In this document: positions 23,707-33,725 of the stretch, one piece after another | How the letters are laid out: each line of letters begins with the position of its first letter | Numbering within the stretch: position 1 is the first letter of the stretch | DNA from: Prochlorococcus sp. AG-402-K22 | GTDB taxonomy: Bacteria > Cyanobacteriota > Cyanobacteriia > PCC-6307 > Cyanobiaceae | NCBI GenBank assembly: GCA_003216755.1 | Contig: QCIJ01000006.1 | Span: 1 to 64,000 of the forward strand | Length of the DNA stretch: 64,000 nucleotides | Direction: 5' to 3' | Translations under genes and position numbers: made by a program | Notes under the pieces: model-generated | The model's database searches: none | Seen by the model: only the letters and a program-made list of their open reading frames with translations | What the model was told of the DNA's origin: nothing

Positions 23707-24417
23707 ATGTTTGATTCATTAGTTGATTTCCTTAAAACCAATATTGATGAATTAAATGGACATGAAGTACAAATATCTAGTGAATTCAAAGAATATCACA
23801 ATGAAGATTCAAAATATATTATCAAAAATTGGCTGTTTACATCTCCCGAATATAGAAAGTGGCGAATAACAAGATTAGATGGGGGCAAAAAAATGCAAGT
23901 GTTTAATACGGTCGCATATCCAAATTTTGAGAGTGAAATGCCTATTTTAGGAGCTGATATTTTATGGTTTGGAACTTCTCAAAAGTTATTAGCAATACTT
24001 GATTATCAACCTTTAATTCAAGAAAGCAAATATCTTGAAAAATATTGTTCAAGTTTAGGTAGTATTAAGAAAAAATATTCTGCATTTGATAATAATAAAA
24101 TGAAGAATATATATGATTCAAAAAAGTATTTTTCCCCATGGGTGATTATATGTAGAGGAAATAAATTAAATCTTGATAGAGATTTAAATAATATATTCCA
24201 TTCATTTGTAAATAATTATTTGAACATTTATAAATCGAATACTGTTAATCAATTTTTAAATGCAGAAGAAATAAAGATTAATCAAATTAAATATGATAAG
24301 TACAGTTTTGAAAAAGACCCTGCAGATAAATTGTTTAAATCTTTTTTTGGAGAAAAATGGACAAAAAAATTTATCAATAAATTTCTTTTTACATTAAATA
24401 ATGAGATTATTCATTGA
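23707..24417 (+). CDS. pebA: 15,16-dihydrobiliverdin:ferredoxin oxidoreductase
   Basis: Ferredoxin-dependent bilin reductase family: [12 protein letters not shown]-terminal [15 protein letters not shown]; follows ho1. Confidence 0.93.
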   Translation: MFDSLVDFLKTNIDELNGHEVQISSEFKEYHNEDSKYIIKNWLFTSPEYRKWRITRLDGGKKMQVFNTVAYPNFESEMPILGADILWFGTSQKLLAILDYQPLIQESKYLEKYCSSLGSIKKKYSAFDNNKMKNIYDSKKYFSPWVIICRGNKLNLDRDLNNIFHSFVNNYLNIYKSNTVNQFLNAEEIKINQIKYDKYSFEKDPADKLFKSFFGEKWTKKFINKFLFTLNNEIIH

Positions 24418-25179
24418 ATGTTTATACAAGATACTATTTTTTATAGGCCAGATTGGAGATGGCATAATTTTTTAAAATATTTAACAAATAATTTAAGTAA
24501 ATATAACTGTTTAGAAAAATCAATACCCTCGGAATATTCTTATAAAGATTCAACTTATGGTTCAAAAAAATCAAAAAAAAATGTGAATCTATCTACTTGG
24601 GGTGTAACTCATAAAAAAAGGATTCAATTTGCAAGAGCAGTTTGTATAAATAGTCCAAATTATTCTGTTTTAAATTTTTTAATTATTCCTAATACTATTT
24701 ATAACGTCCCATTTTTTGGAGTAGATTTTGTTTCTCTACCTAATAGTTATTTATTAGTGTTAGATTTTCAGCCTTCATTAAAAATACAAAATCAATACAA
24801 TAATGAGTTATTAGAAAAACTTATAAAACTCAAAAATCATTGTCATTCATCACTCCCATTAGCTGAAAAAATGTCTGCGGATGTAGCTAGATTTTTTTCT
24901 CCAGGAGTAATATGGTCAAAATTACCAAAAGAAGAAAGAAGTGATTTTTTAATTACTAATCAGCTTTATAACTCATTTAAAGAATATCTTGATTTGTATT
25001 TAGAAATTCTTTTCGAAAGCAAAAAAGTCAATATTGAACTGCAAAAAGAATTAATAAACGGTCAAAATAATTATTTGAATTATAGAAAAGATAATGATCC
25101 AGCAAGGCCAATGTTGTCAAGTTTGTTTGGTAAAGAATTTACTGAATCTTTAATTAAAGAAGTTTTATTTACTACTTAA
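24418..25179 (+). CDS. pebB: phycoerythrobilin:ferredoxin oxidoreductase
   Basis: Bilin reductase family: [39 protein letters not shown]; start ATG directly abuts the pebA stop. Confidence 0.93.
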   Translation: MFIQDTIFYRPDWRWHNFLKYLTNNLSKYNCLEKSIPSEYSYKDSTYGSKKSKKNVNLSTWGVTHKKRIQFARAVCINSPNYSVLNFLIIPNTIYNVPFFGVDFVSLPNSYLLVLDFQPSLKIQNQYNNELLEKLIKLKNHCHSSLPLAEKMSADVARFFSPGVIWSKLPKEERSDFLITNQLYNSFKEYLDLYLEILFESKKVNIELQKELINGQNNYLNYRKDNDPARPMLSSLFGKEFTESLIKEVLFTT

Positions 25180-25211
25180 AAGTCTTATAATTTATTGAAA
25201 TTTGAAATCAT

Positions 25212-25685
25212 ATGAAAAAAATTTCTGTTCTTTTTGTATGTTTGGGAAATATTTGTAGGTCTCCTGCAGCAGAAGCTATCTTTATAAGTTTACTTGAAAA
25301 GAAGGGATTAACCGATAGCTTTATTGTAGATTCTGCTGGAACTGGGAGTTGGCATATTGGAAAAAAAGCTGACCCTAGGATGAGAATTGCCGCAGAAAGA
25401 AGAGATATAAATATCTTAAGCAGGGCTCGTCAAATTACTTGCAAAGATTTTGACGAATTTAACTATATTCTTGCGATGGACGATTCAAATTTTAGAAATA
25501 TCCAAGATCTTAAAAATAGAACAGCTTCAACTGGTTTTGCATCTATTAAAAAAATACAAGATTTTAGATCAGTTTTTAATGAGCAACAAGTTCCTGACCC
25601 ATATTTTGGAGGTGATGAGGGCTTCGATTATGTCCTTGATATTTTAGAAGACTCTTTAAACTGTTTTTTGGAAAGTATTTCTTGA
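25212..25685 (+). CDS. low molecular weight protein tyrosine phosphatase
   Basis: P-loop VLFVCLGNICRSPAAE and VPDPYFGGDEGFD. Confidence 0.95.
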   Translation: MKKISVLFVCLGNICRSPAAEAIFISLLEKKGLTDSFIVDSAGTGSWHIGKKADPRMRIAAERRDINILSRARQITCKDFDEFNYILAMDDSNFRNIQDLKNRTASTGFASIKKIQDFRSVFNEQQVPDPYFGGDEGFDYVLDILEDSLNCFLESIS

Positions 25686-25687
25686 AT

Positions 25688-27220
25688 TTATTTGATCTCA
25701 GTCTCTTTAGGAATCTTGTCATTATAAAGATAAATAATTTTATCCACTACTTCGTTAATTGTATATCCATCCGTAATAATTTCTATTGCGTCATTCGCTT
25801 TTATTAGAGGTGAAATTTCCCTATTGGAATCTTCAAAATCTCTTTTCTTTATAAGTTCTTTTAATTTATGAAGGTCTATTTCTTGTGAGTCTTTGCTATT
25901 TTTATCAGATTTTCTTCTTTTTGCTCTTTCATCGATGCTAGCAGTTAAAAATATTTTAAGTTCTGCATGAGGAAAAACAGTAGTTCCTATATCTCTCCCC
26001 TCAGCTACAAGTCCGCCTGATTCTCCAATTTTTCTTTGTTCTTCTACTAAGAATTTTCTTACTTCTTTTATTGAGGAAATTTTAGAAACGATGGAACTTA
26101 TCTTTTGCGACCTAATTTCTTCAGTAACACAGTAGTTATTAACATAAACATCCTGATGTGAATTTGTATTCGACTTGAAAACAATAGATATATCTTTAAG
26201 AATATTCTGTAAATTTTTTTCTTTTTTATAATCAATACTTTCTTTTATTATCAGCCAACTCAATGCCCTATACATTGCGCCAGTATCTAAATATAAAAGT
26301 TTAAGTTTCTTCGATATTAACTTTGTTACAGTACTTTTACCTGAACCTGCAGGACCATCAATTGCAATAATCGGCCTTCTTTTCATTAGAAAAACGTGAT
26401 CTATTAATCTTGTCTCTCCACATCTTATCGCACCAGCCAATAACGAAATATTATCCTCACGTCTTGCTTTTTGGAGTGTATGAGGGTGTAAATGTTCTAA
26501 ATATTCAATTGAAATTTTTTTTGCTGATAGCTTCTTAATTATTTGGTTTAAATTGATCTTTTTATCTTGTTGAAAATTTTTTTTTGCTTCTAATAACTCA
26601 CTTGAAAAAAACCTAATCAATCTTCTTTCATTTTTTGATAAATGTACATTACGTGAACTTAAAGGAATTCCATCAAAATCTCTTTGTGTAGGAATGGATT
26701 TAATAGCAACATTTAATTTCTTTCTTAGGACAAGATTTTTTAAAATTAAAAGTTGTTGCCAATCTTTTTCTCCTAAGTAAAGATTTTTTGGCTTGATGAG
26801 TTTAAGTAATCTATAAACTACTGTACAAACGCCATCAAAATGTCCAATTCGATTTAAACCACATAATGCAGAAGATAATTCTATTGGAGCTTTTAGGAAT
26901 TTAATATTTTTATTATTCGGTGGATATATATCTTCATTACTTGGGATGAAGATGGCATCTGCGCCATTTGAAAAGGAGATTTTTATATCATTATCAATTG
27001 TTTTAGGGTAATTCTCCAAATCTAACTTGTTATCAAATTGAAGTGGATTAACAAAAATACTTACTAAATTAACATTAGAATTGTCATTCTTTGCTGTTGA
27101 TATTAGTTTAATATGTCCATTATGAAGATTACCCATTGTTGGAATGAAGTTAATTTCACTATTTATGTTTCTCTTCCAATTTTCTATTTCTTCAGTTTTC
27201 CTTATGATTACTTTCTTCAC
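25688..27220 (-). CDS. panC/cmk: bifunctional pantothenate synthetase / cytidylate kinase
   Basis: N-terminal FIPTMGNLHNGHIKLI (PanC) fused to IAIDGPAGSGKSTVTKLISKKL...YLDTGAMYRAL (Cmk). Confidence 0.96.
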   Translation of the reverse strand: MKKVIIRKTEEIENWKRNINSEINFIPTMGNLHNGHIKLISTAKNDNSNVNLVSIFVNPLQFDNKLDLENYPKTIDNDIKISFSNGADAIFIPSNEDIYPPNNKNIKFLKAPIELSSALCGLNRIGHFDGVCTVVYRLLKLIKPKNLYLGEKDWQQLLILKNLVLRKKLNVAIKSIPTQRDFDGIPLSSRNVHLSKNERRLIRFFSSELLEAKKNFQQDKKINLNQIIKKLSAKKISIEYLEHLHPHTLQKARREDNISLLAGAIRCGETRLIDHVFLMKRRPIIAIDGPAGSGKSTVTKLISKKLKLLYLDTGAMYRALSWLIIKESIDYKKEKNLQNILKDISIVFKSNTNSHQDVYVNNYCVTEEIRSQKISSIVSKISSIKEVRKFLVEEQRKIGESGGLVAEGRDIGTTVFPHAELKIFLTASIDERAKRRKSDKNSKDSQEIDLHKLKELIKKRDFEDSNREISPLIKANDAIEIITDGYTINEVVDKIIYLYNDKIPKETEIK

Positions 27221-27318
27221 TTTGTTTTTAAAAAATAAATCTATTTGATAAATAATTACTGGACAAAAGCAATCTTAGGAGGAATATCTATATAGGGAAA
27301 GTCTATCATTTTTATTTC

Positions 27319-28362
27319 ATGGATTACAAAACATCAGGTGTTGATATAGGAGCTGGGCGAGAATTTGTTTCCGAAATTAAACAGGCAGTTGAAGGAACTC
27401 ATACATCTAATGTGATTGAGGGTATTGGCGGGTTCGGAGGTTTGTTTAGAATTCCTATCGATAGTTTTAAAAAACCAGTTCTTGTTTCAGGGACTGATGG
27501 TGTTGGAACAAAATTAGAATTAGCCCAAAGTAAAAACTTTCACTTTGAGGTTGGTATTGATTTAGTTGCTATGTGCATGAACGATATCATTACTAGTGGT
27601 GCAAAACCTTTATTTTTTCTTGATTATATTGCTACCGGTAAGCTTGATAAGAAACAATTATTGAGGGTTGTTCAGGGAATTTCACATGGATGCGGAGAAA
27701 ATAACTGTTCATTACTCGGCGGAGAAACTGCTGAAATGCCTGGATTTTATTCAAAAAATAAGTATGATCTTGCTGGATTTTGTGTTGGAATAGTTGATGA
27801 AGATAAGCTTATTAATGGTAAAAAAGTATCTGAAAATGACTTAATAATTGCTTTAAAAAGTAATGGAGTGCATAGTAACGGCTTTAGTTTAGTAAGAAAA
27901 ATTATTCAAAACAATAATCAAATAGATAAAGAATTTGAAAAAGTTTCTCACTTAAATTTTTATGATGAGTTATTGAAACCTACAAAAATTTACAATAATG
28001 TGATTGACCAAATGTTATCTGAAGATATAGAAATTAAAGCAATGTCTCATATAACTGGAGGAGGAATTCCAGAAAATTTACCAAGATGTATTCCTTCTGA
28101 TTTTATTCCTTTTATCAATACCAGTTCTTGGCAAATACCTATTTTATTTAAATTCCTTAAAGAGAAAGGATCTATTCCTGAAAAAGATTTTTGGAATACT
28201 TTCAATCTTGGAGTGGGATTTTGTTTAATTATTGATAAACAATTTAAGGACGCGATATTAAGTATCTGTAAAGATTATGATATAGATAGTTGGGAAATTG
28301 GAAAGATAGTTCGAAAAAATGATTCAACAATTAGTAAATTTTTGCCAGAAATTTTAACTTAA
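27319..28362 (+). CDS. purM: phosphoribosylformylglycinamidine cyclo-ligase
   Basis: MDYKTSGVDIGAGREFV, VSGTDGVGTKLELA, LLGGETAEMPGFY, HITGGGIPENLPR. Confidence 0.98.
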   Translation: MDYKTSGVDIGAGREFVSEIKQAVEGTHTSNVIEGIGGFGGLFRIPIDSFKKPVLVSGTDGVGTKLELAQSKNFHFEVGIDLVAMCMNDIITSGAKPLFFLDYIATGKLDKKQLLRVVQGISHGCGENNCSLLGGETAEMPGFYSKNKYDLAGFCVGIVDEDKLINGKKVSENDLIIALKSNGVHSNGFSLVRKIIQNNNQIDKEFEKVSHLNFYDELLKPTKIYNNVIDQMLSEDIEIKAMSHITGGGIPENLPRCIPSDFIPFINTSSWQIPILFKFLKEKGSIPEKDFWNTFNLGVGFCLIIDKQFKDAILSICKDYDIDSWEIGKIVRKNDSTISKFLPEILT

Positions 28363-28494
28363 ATTTTTTTATCTTTTTTAAATGAGTTTTTAAAAATTAT
28401 TTTTTATACCCAAATGAAAAAGTTAGGTGTAATATAATAAAACTATCGCCGAATTATATCGGAAGTTTAAGTATTAAGATTTAACCTTTATTCA

Positions 28495-29139
28495 ATGCCC
28501 TTTGCAAATAATCAAAGAATTACTCGTAGACGTAGTTCAGCTGGCCCTACACCTCCAAAAAGACCAATAGGTAATAATTCTGAATCAATTGGTAGACAGG
28601 CTCAAGGCCCAAGACCAACTTTCTTGACACTAAGGGATCATGGGAAAGTTTTTGTCGCTGATTTACCTAATTTGTCCGATGGTCAATTAGCGCATATTAG
28701 TAAAGAAGCTAATGAAGTTTTAAATAGTTTGGAAAAAAGACTTAGTGATCTTGAAAATGAACCTAATGTTAGTAATCCAGAAAACGATACGCTGATAAAA
28801 GCTTCTACCAAAAGAGATGTAACACTGAGGTTTATTAAATCAATAGAAGAAGAACAAGAACATAGAAAGAATAATCCTGCTTTACGAGATGCCGCATCTG
28901 AATCGTTACCGAGAACTTTTCTTGAGGTTGCTAGACATAGATTGCCTGGAGCAACTTTTGATTCACTACTTCGAGAGGCTCTTGAAGCTTGTGCAGTTGA
29001 TGAGAACACTGAAGAAAATCCAGTTATTGATGAGCCTAAAGAAATTGTAAAAATTATGGATATACCCTCTTCCAACACTAATGCTTCACTTGTTGTTAGT
29101 ATCGACTCAAGTGATGATTCCAAGAATGACTCTATTTGA
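28495..29139 (+). CDS. conserved hypothetical protein
   Basis: 214-aa ORF; Pro/Arg-rich N-terminus then helical region; coding-like. Confidence 0.75.
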   Translation: MPFANNQRITRRRSSAGPTPPKRPIGNNSESIGRQAQGPRPTFLTLRDHGKVFVADLPNLSDGQLAHISKEANEVLNSLEKRLSDLENEPNVSNPENDTLIKASTKRDVTLRFIKSIEEEQEHRKNNPALRDAASESLPRTFLEVARHRLPGATFDSLLREALEACAVDENTEENPVIDEPKEIVKIMDIPSSNTNASLVVSIDSSDDSKNDSI

Positions 29140-29293
29140 TTCAAAACAAGAGTTAATAAGTTTTAAAGACCAAAATAATTCAAAAATTAACCTTACTTCA
29201 GAGAAAGATCCCATTTTATGTAATCATTGCAAAAGGACTGCATCAAATGGCGTTAGATGTCTAGGAATGTGTGTAGCAGATAATGATTATTAA
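29126..29293 (+). CDS. small Cys-rich protein of unknown function
   Basis: MTLFDSKQELISF...CNHCKRTASNGVRCLGMCVADNDY; starts inside the end of the upstream gene in another frame; start reassigned to the internal ATG. Confidence 0.65.
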   Translation: MTLFDSKQELISFKDQNNSKINLTSEKDPILCNHCKRTASNGVRCLGMCVADNDY

Positions 29294-29503
29294 AATTATT
29301 CAAATTTTTATATAAATAATCTGATGAAAATAATTAATAAATCAATTAAATTTTATTTATTAATAGATATCAGGTATTATTTATCAGTAATAAAGAAAAG
29401 ATTATTTTTCTATATATCAATAAGTAATTGAAACTTTATACCTTTTATTTGAAATTGAAGTTCTTAGAAAACTTCATAATGAAATGCTTAAAAAAATTAA
29501 ATA

Positions 29504-29574
29504 AGGCGGCACCCAGATTTGAACTGGGGATAAAGGATTTGCAATCCTCTGCCTTACCACTTGGCCATGCCGCC
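29504..29574 (-). tRNA. tRNA-Cys (anticodon GCA)
   Basis: Reverse complement GGCGGCATGGCCAAGTGGTAAGGCAGAGGATTGCAAATCCTTTATCCCCAGTTCAAATCTGGGTGCCGCC folds as a cloverleaf with GCA anticodon. Confidence 0.95.
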
Positions 29575-29616
29575 GAAAAAGATTCGATTGAGTCTTTTTA
29601 TGATCTTAACAGTAAG

Positions 29617-30846
29617 GTGTCTCATTCTTTATTATTTATATGCAATGGTCATGGAGAAGATGTAATCGCATCGGAGATAATAAAAAGATTACTAAAAAAA
29701 ATAAAAAATAAAAATATTGAAGTTTTGCCGTTAGTAGGTAATGGAGATGTATTTAATTCCATAAAATCAAAGAATTTTAGTAAAATAGGATATTTAAAAG
29801 AGCTGCCTAGTGGAGGTTTTAGCAATCAAAGTCTGACGGGATTTGTGCTTGATTTGTTTGCAGGATTTTTAATCGATAATTTAAGAAATTTTCTACTTGT
29901 AAAACAGAAGTCAAAACATAACTGCAAAATTATCGCAGTAGGCGATTTCTTGCCATTACTCTACGCTTGGAGTTCAGAATGCGAATTTAGTTTCATTGGA
30001 ACTCCCAAAAGTGATCATACTTGGAGTAGTGGGCCAGGTTGGGATTTAAGCGATTTTTATCATAAGTTGAAAGGTTCTGAATGGGATCCATGGGAAATGT
30101 TTTTAATGAAATCTCCAAGATGTAAAAATTTAATTATGAGAGATAAAATTACAGCTAATAATTTGAATAAAAAAAATATTGATGCAAAATACTTGGGTAA
30201 TCCAATGATGGATTTTGTTAATGCAACAAACGATAAGATATCAAATATTATTTCTTTTAAAAGGATTATTTTATTAGTTGGAAGTAGATACCCTGAAGCT
30301 CTTAAAAATCTTGATAATTTTCTAAATTGTTTCCAAGATTTTGATTTATCAAAGGATTTGCTAATACTTTTACCTTTGAGCATTAATGCGAATGTAATTC
30401 AAATTCAAAATTATTTAAATAAATATGGTTTTAAAAAACAGAGTAAAGTTAAATTTCTAATTGATGAAGATTCAGTATGGAAAAAGAAATATCAATATGT
30501 AGTGATTGGAAAAGGTAAATTCAATTCATGGGCCAATATGGCAGAAGTTGGCTTGTCTAATGCAGGAACTGCTACAGAGCAAATTGCTGGCCTTGGAATT
30601 CCATCTCTTTCTCTACCGGGACCTGGACCACAATTTACAAAATCATTTGCAAAAAGGCAATCAAGATTATTGGGAGGTAGTGTTTTAGTTTGCAAGAACA
30701 AAAAAATTCTTTTAAAACGTTTAAGTTTACTTTTGAAAGGAGAAGTTGATAGGTTAGAACAAGCAAAAATTGGAAAAAAAAGAATGGGGGAATCCGGAGC
30801 AAGTAAGAAAATCGTAGATGCCATAAACCTTCATTTGTTATCTTAG
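29617..30846 (+). CDS. lipid-A-disaccharide synthase-related protein (cyanobacterial LpxB-like)
   Basis: LLFICNGHGEDVIASEIIKRL; GLGIPSLSLPGPGPQFTKSFAKRQSRLLGGSV. Start moved to GTG 29617 because the listed ORF runs through the antisense tRNA-Cys. Confidence 0.8.
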   Translation: MSHSLLFICNGHGEDVIASEIIKRLLKKIKNKNIEVLPLVGNGDVFNSIKSKNFSKIGYLKELPSGGFSNQSLTGFVLDLFAGFLIDNLRNFLLVKQKSKHNCKIIAVGDFLPLLYAWSSECEFSFIGTPKSDHTWSSGPGWDLSDFYHKLKGSEWDPWEMFLMKSPRCKNLIMRDKITANNLNKKNIDAKYLGNPMMDFVNATNDKISNIISFKRIILLVGSRYPEALKNLDNFLNCFQDFDLSKDLLILLPLSINANVIQIQNYLNKYGFKKQSKVKFLIDEDSVWKKKYQYVVIGKGKFNSWANMAEVGLSNAGTATEQIAGLGIPSLSLPGPGPQFTKSFAKRQSRLLGGSVLVCKNKKILLKRLSLLLKGEVDRLEQAKIGKKRMGESGASKKIVDAINLHLLS

Positions 30847-30881
30847 TAAATGGCACTAGCTTATTAATTATTAATTCTTTT

Positions 30882-31148
30882 ATGTATCCAATAAATGATC
30901 GGCAATATCTAAAAATTTGTGCAGAGATTGCAAAACTTATGAGTATAAGCTTATCTTCTGCTAAAAAGAAAGTAGAAATTCAAATTGCAAAAGAAGGCTC
31001 GAAAACTATTCAAGAAAAAATACAAGTTGCGCAAAATGTTTTAAAAATTTGTGAAAAAAATGATGGAGATAAATTAAGTTCTTCAAGAATACTTGATAAG
31101 CTTATGGAAACTCTTGATGGTGAAGATAATTTTTTAACTGAAGATTGA
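30882..31148 (+). CDS. conserved hypothetical protein
   Basis: 88-aa ORF, coding-like composition. Confidence 0.6.
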   Translation: MYPINDRQYLKICAEIAKLMSISLSSAKKKVEIQIAKEGSKTIQEKIQVAQNVLKICEKNDGDKLSSSRILDKLMETLDGEDNFLTED

Positions 31149-31151
31149 TTC

Positions 31152-31787
31152 TTAATGTTCAAATATATTGGAGAATTTTAGTATGTCTAAATCAGCATGT
31201 ACAGAAACTGTTTCGAAACATTTTTGAGCTAATTCATATCTATTCTCTCTTTCTAAGATAACTTTTAATTTATGCATAGCTTCAATTAAATATCTAACAT
31301 CATTTGCTGCATAATCTAATTGATCTTTTGTTAAATCTTCGTTGCTGCCCCAATCACTACTTTGCGAGCTTTTGTCCAGTTCTATACCTAATAATTCATT
31401 AATTAAATCCTTTAAACCGTGTTTATTTGTATAAGTTCTTGCCAACTTACTAGCAATTTTTGTACAAAAAATATTTTTTGTATTAATTTCAAGATTGCAT
31501 TTTAGAGCTGCTACATCAAATCTCGCATAGTGAAATATTTTAGTAATTTTGTCATCTTCAAGAAGTTTTTTTAAATGAGGTGAAGAAGATGAATTTAGTT
31601 CGATTTTTATACAGGATGTTCTTTTAAATTCATTGCATATTTGTACTAAACATAGTCTATCTCTTCCATGAATTAAACCCATTGCTTCAGTGTCAATAGC
31701 TAGGTAGGATGATTTTTTATAAAGATTGTATAAATCTACTGTTAAATCGCTATAAAGAAGATCAATATTTTTATTTTCAATAGTCAT
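31152..31787 (-). CDS. rnd: 3'-5' exonuclease, ribonuclease D family
   Basis: DEDD-type: LAIDTEAMGL, HYARFDVAAL, QLDYAANDVRYLIEAMHKL. Confidence 0.88.
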   Translation of the reverse strand: MTIENKNIDLLYSDLTVDLYNLYKKSSYLAIDTEAMGLIHGRDRLCLVQICNEFKRTSCIKIELNSSSSPHLKKLLEDDKITKIFHYARFDVAALKCNLEINTKNIFCTKIASKLARTYTNKHGLKDLINELLGIELDKSSQSSDWGSNEDLTKDQLDYAANDVRYLIEAMHKLKVILERENRYELAQKCFETVSVHADLDILKFSNIFEH

Positions 31788-31952
31788 TTTTAATGAGTAT
31801 TTAAGGAAATTTAAGGTTTAGAATATTACTTAAGATTTTATTTAATTAAGAATATTTATCTAATAAGAATATTTTACAGAATAATTCTAAAAAATTATAA
31901 TATGATGAAACTTTGATTTTTATTCTCGAGTTACTAGAAAAAAATTATCTTA

Positions 31953-32510
31953 ATGTCATATTCCTTAAATTCAACATTATTTCTGACAATTCTCTTGGCC
32001 ATAGGATTATTTTTTTTTCTTAGGGCTTCCAGTAAAGATAGAACAACCATCGTTGAGATTTCATCTTCTCAGGAGCCAATGAAGGTTTTAAATGGTTTAT
32101 GTGAATGGCTAAATTTGAGGGGATGGAAGCAAACAGGAGGAGATTTTGAACAAAGAATTTTAATATTCAAGGGACAAGTTGTTTCTAGTAAATTTTTAGC
32201 AATTTTTTTAGGTTTTCTTGGCGGTTTTGGTTCTAGTGCTTTGGGATTAGTAATTACTCAAATATATCCTGAATTGGGTTGGTGGCCTATTCTTTTGGGA
32301 TTAATTGGTGGCCCTTTGTCTGGAATTGTTTATTTTAAAAAATCAGCAAGAGAGGAGAAATTTGAATTAAGGTTGATCAACGAAAATGTTAATGATTCAA
32401 CTTTTATGAGACTTAGAGCCCATAGGGATGAATTAATCTCTTTAGAAAATGAACTTGGAGAAAAACTTCAATTGAAAAGTGACGGTTCTTTATTTAAAAC
32501 ACCTATTTAA
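31953..32510 (+). CDS. small membrane protein, possibly CCB-type cytochrome b6f cofactor assembly family
   Basis: Hydrophobic N-terminus and a two-helix central region; family assignment from general resemblance only. Confidence 0.5.
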   Translation: MSYSLNSTLFLTILLAIGLFFFLRASSKDRTTIVEISSSQEPMKVLNGLCEWLNLRGWKQTGGDFEQRILIFKGQVVSSKFLAIFLGFLGGFGSSALGLVITQIYPELGWWPILLGLIGGPLSGIVYFKKSAREEKFELRLINENVNDSTFMRLRAHRDELISLENELGEKLQLKSDGSLFKTPI

Positions 32511-32538
32511 GATACTTTAAAATTTTATTCGATAATTT

Positions 32539-33567
32539 TTAATCAAAAATATTATTCTCTATACAGAATTTCTCTAACTCTTTATCATTTAACCAATCTT
32601 GGGGTTTTGTAAAAATTGATGTGAGAAATTCCTCTCGAGAATTCTTTCTAGGTTTATATCCATATTCCCATCTAGCTAAAGGCGGTAAGGACATTAATAT
32701 AGATTCAGTTCTGCCATTTGTTTGTAGTCCAAAAATTGTCCCTCTATCCCAAACTAAATTGAATTCGACATATCTACCTCTTCGATATAGCTGGAATTCT
32801 CTTTCCTTCGATGAATATGTTTGAGAAGCTCTTTTTTCAATAATGGGCAAATATGAAGGGAGGAATGCCTGCCCACAGTTTTCCGCTAAAGAAAATAAAT
32901 CATCCCAATTTAAATTAGATCTGCCAATATTTTGTGAAGCTTTTGATGCTTCTCCATTTTGATTATTTCCTCTATAAATATTGCCTGAACCATCTTGATA
33001 ATCATAAAAAATACCTCCTATGCCTCTAGATTCATTTCTATGCTTCAAGAAGAAATATTCATCACACCATGGTTTGAAAACTTTATGCAAATCTTGATCC
33101 ACTTTCTCACAGGCTTTTTTATGTTCATTATGAAAATTCCTTACATCAGAAAGATAAGGATAAAAAGGGGTTAAATCTGCACCTCCCCCAAACCACCAAA
33201 CAGGACCAGCTTCGAAATATCGATAATTCAGGTGAACCGTAGGAATATAGGGATTCTTAGGATGCAACACCATAGAAGTTCCCGTAGCAAACCATTCATG
33301 ACCTTTTGCTTCGGGCCTTTGAGAGATTATTGATTGAGGTAATTCTTTTCCCTGTACTTCTGAGAAATTTACTCCTGCTTGCTCAAAAATAGAACCATTT
33401 TTCAATACTCTTGATCTTCCACCACCACCTTCGTCTCTTAGCCAGGATTCTTCTATAAATTTCCCTTTTCCATCAATATTTTCAAGCCCTGAACAAATTG
33501 TGTCTTGTAGTGTTAATAAGAGATTTTTTGTTTTTTCTCTCGAGTTTTTTGGAGGTTCTCTGAACAT
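32539..33567 (-). CDS. hemF: oxygen-dependent coproporphyrinogen III oxidase
   Basis: [63 protein letters not shown]. Confidence 0.98.
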   Translation of the reverse strand: MFREPPKNSREKTKNLLLTLQDTICSGLENIDGKGKFIEESWLRDEGGGGRSRVLKNGSIFEQAGVNFSEVQGKELPQSIISQRPEAKGHEWFATGTSMVLHPKNPYIPTVHLNYRYFEAGPVWWFGGGADLTPFYPYLSDVRNFHNEHKKACEKVDQDLHKVFKPWCDEYFFLKHRNESRGIGGIFYDYQDGSGNIYRGNNQNGEASKASQNIGRSNLNWDDLFSLAENCGQAFLPSYLPIIEKRASQTYSSKEREFQLYRRGRYVEFNLVWDRGTIFGLQTNGRTESILMSLPPLARWEYGYKPRKNSREEFLTSIFTKPQDWLNDKELEKFCIENNIFD

Positions 33568-33725
33568 GTATTTAATAAATCTTGAAGAAAAAAATTGTTT
33601 GGTTAATTATAAGTTTCCCTTTATAATTTCTCTTAGGGGGTCCTTATTACCTATTATTTGATAGTTCGACATAGTTCTTAATCTTTTAAACAGTCGACTA
33701 CCTTTTCAAAATATTTAAAAATTTA

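Noticed and set aside
25688-27220. panC and cmk in one ORF as a novel fusion
   Set aside because: This fusion is well known in cyanobacteria.
28683-29144. 153-aa minus-strand ORF opposite the hypothetical gene
   Set aside because: Ser/Leu-rich mirror of a real coding region; typical antisense spurious ORF.
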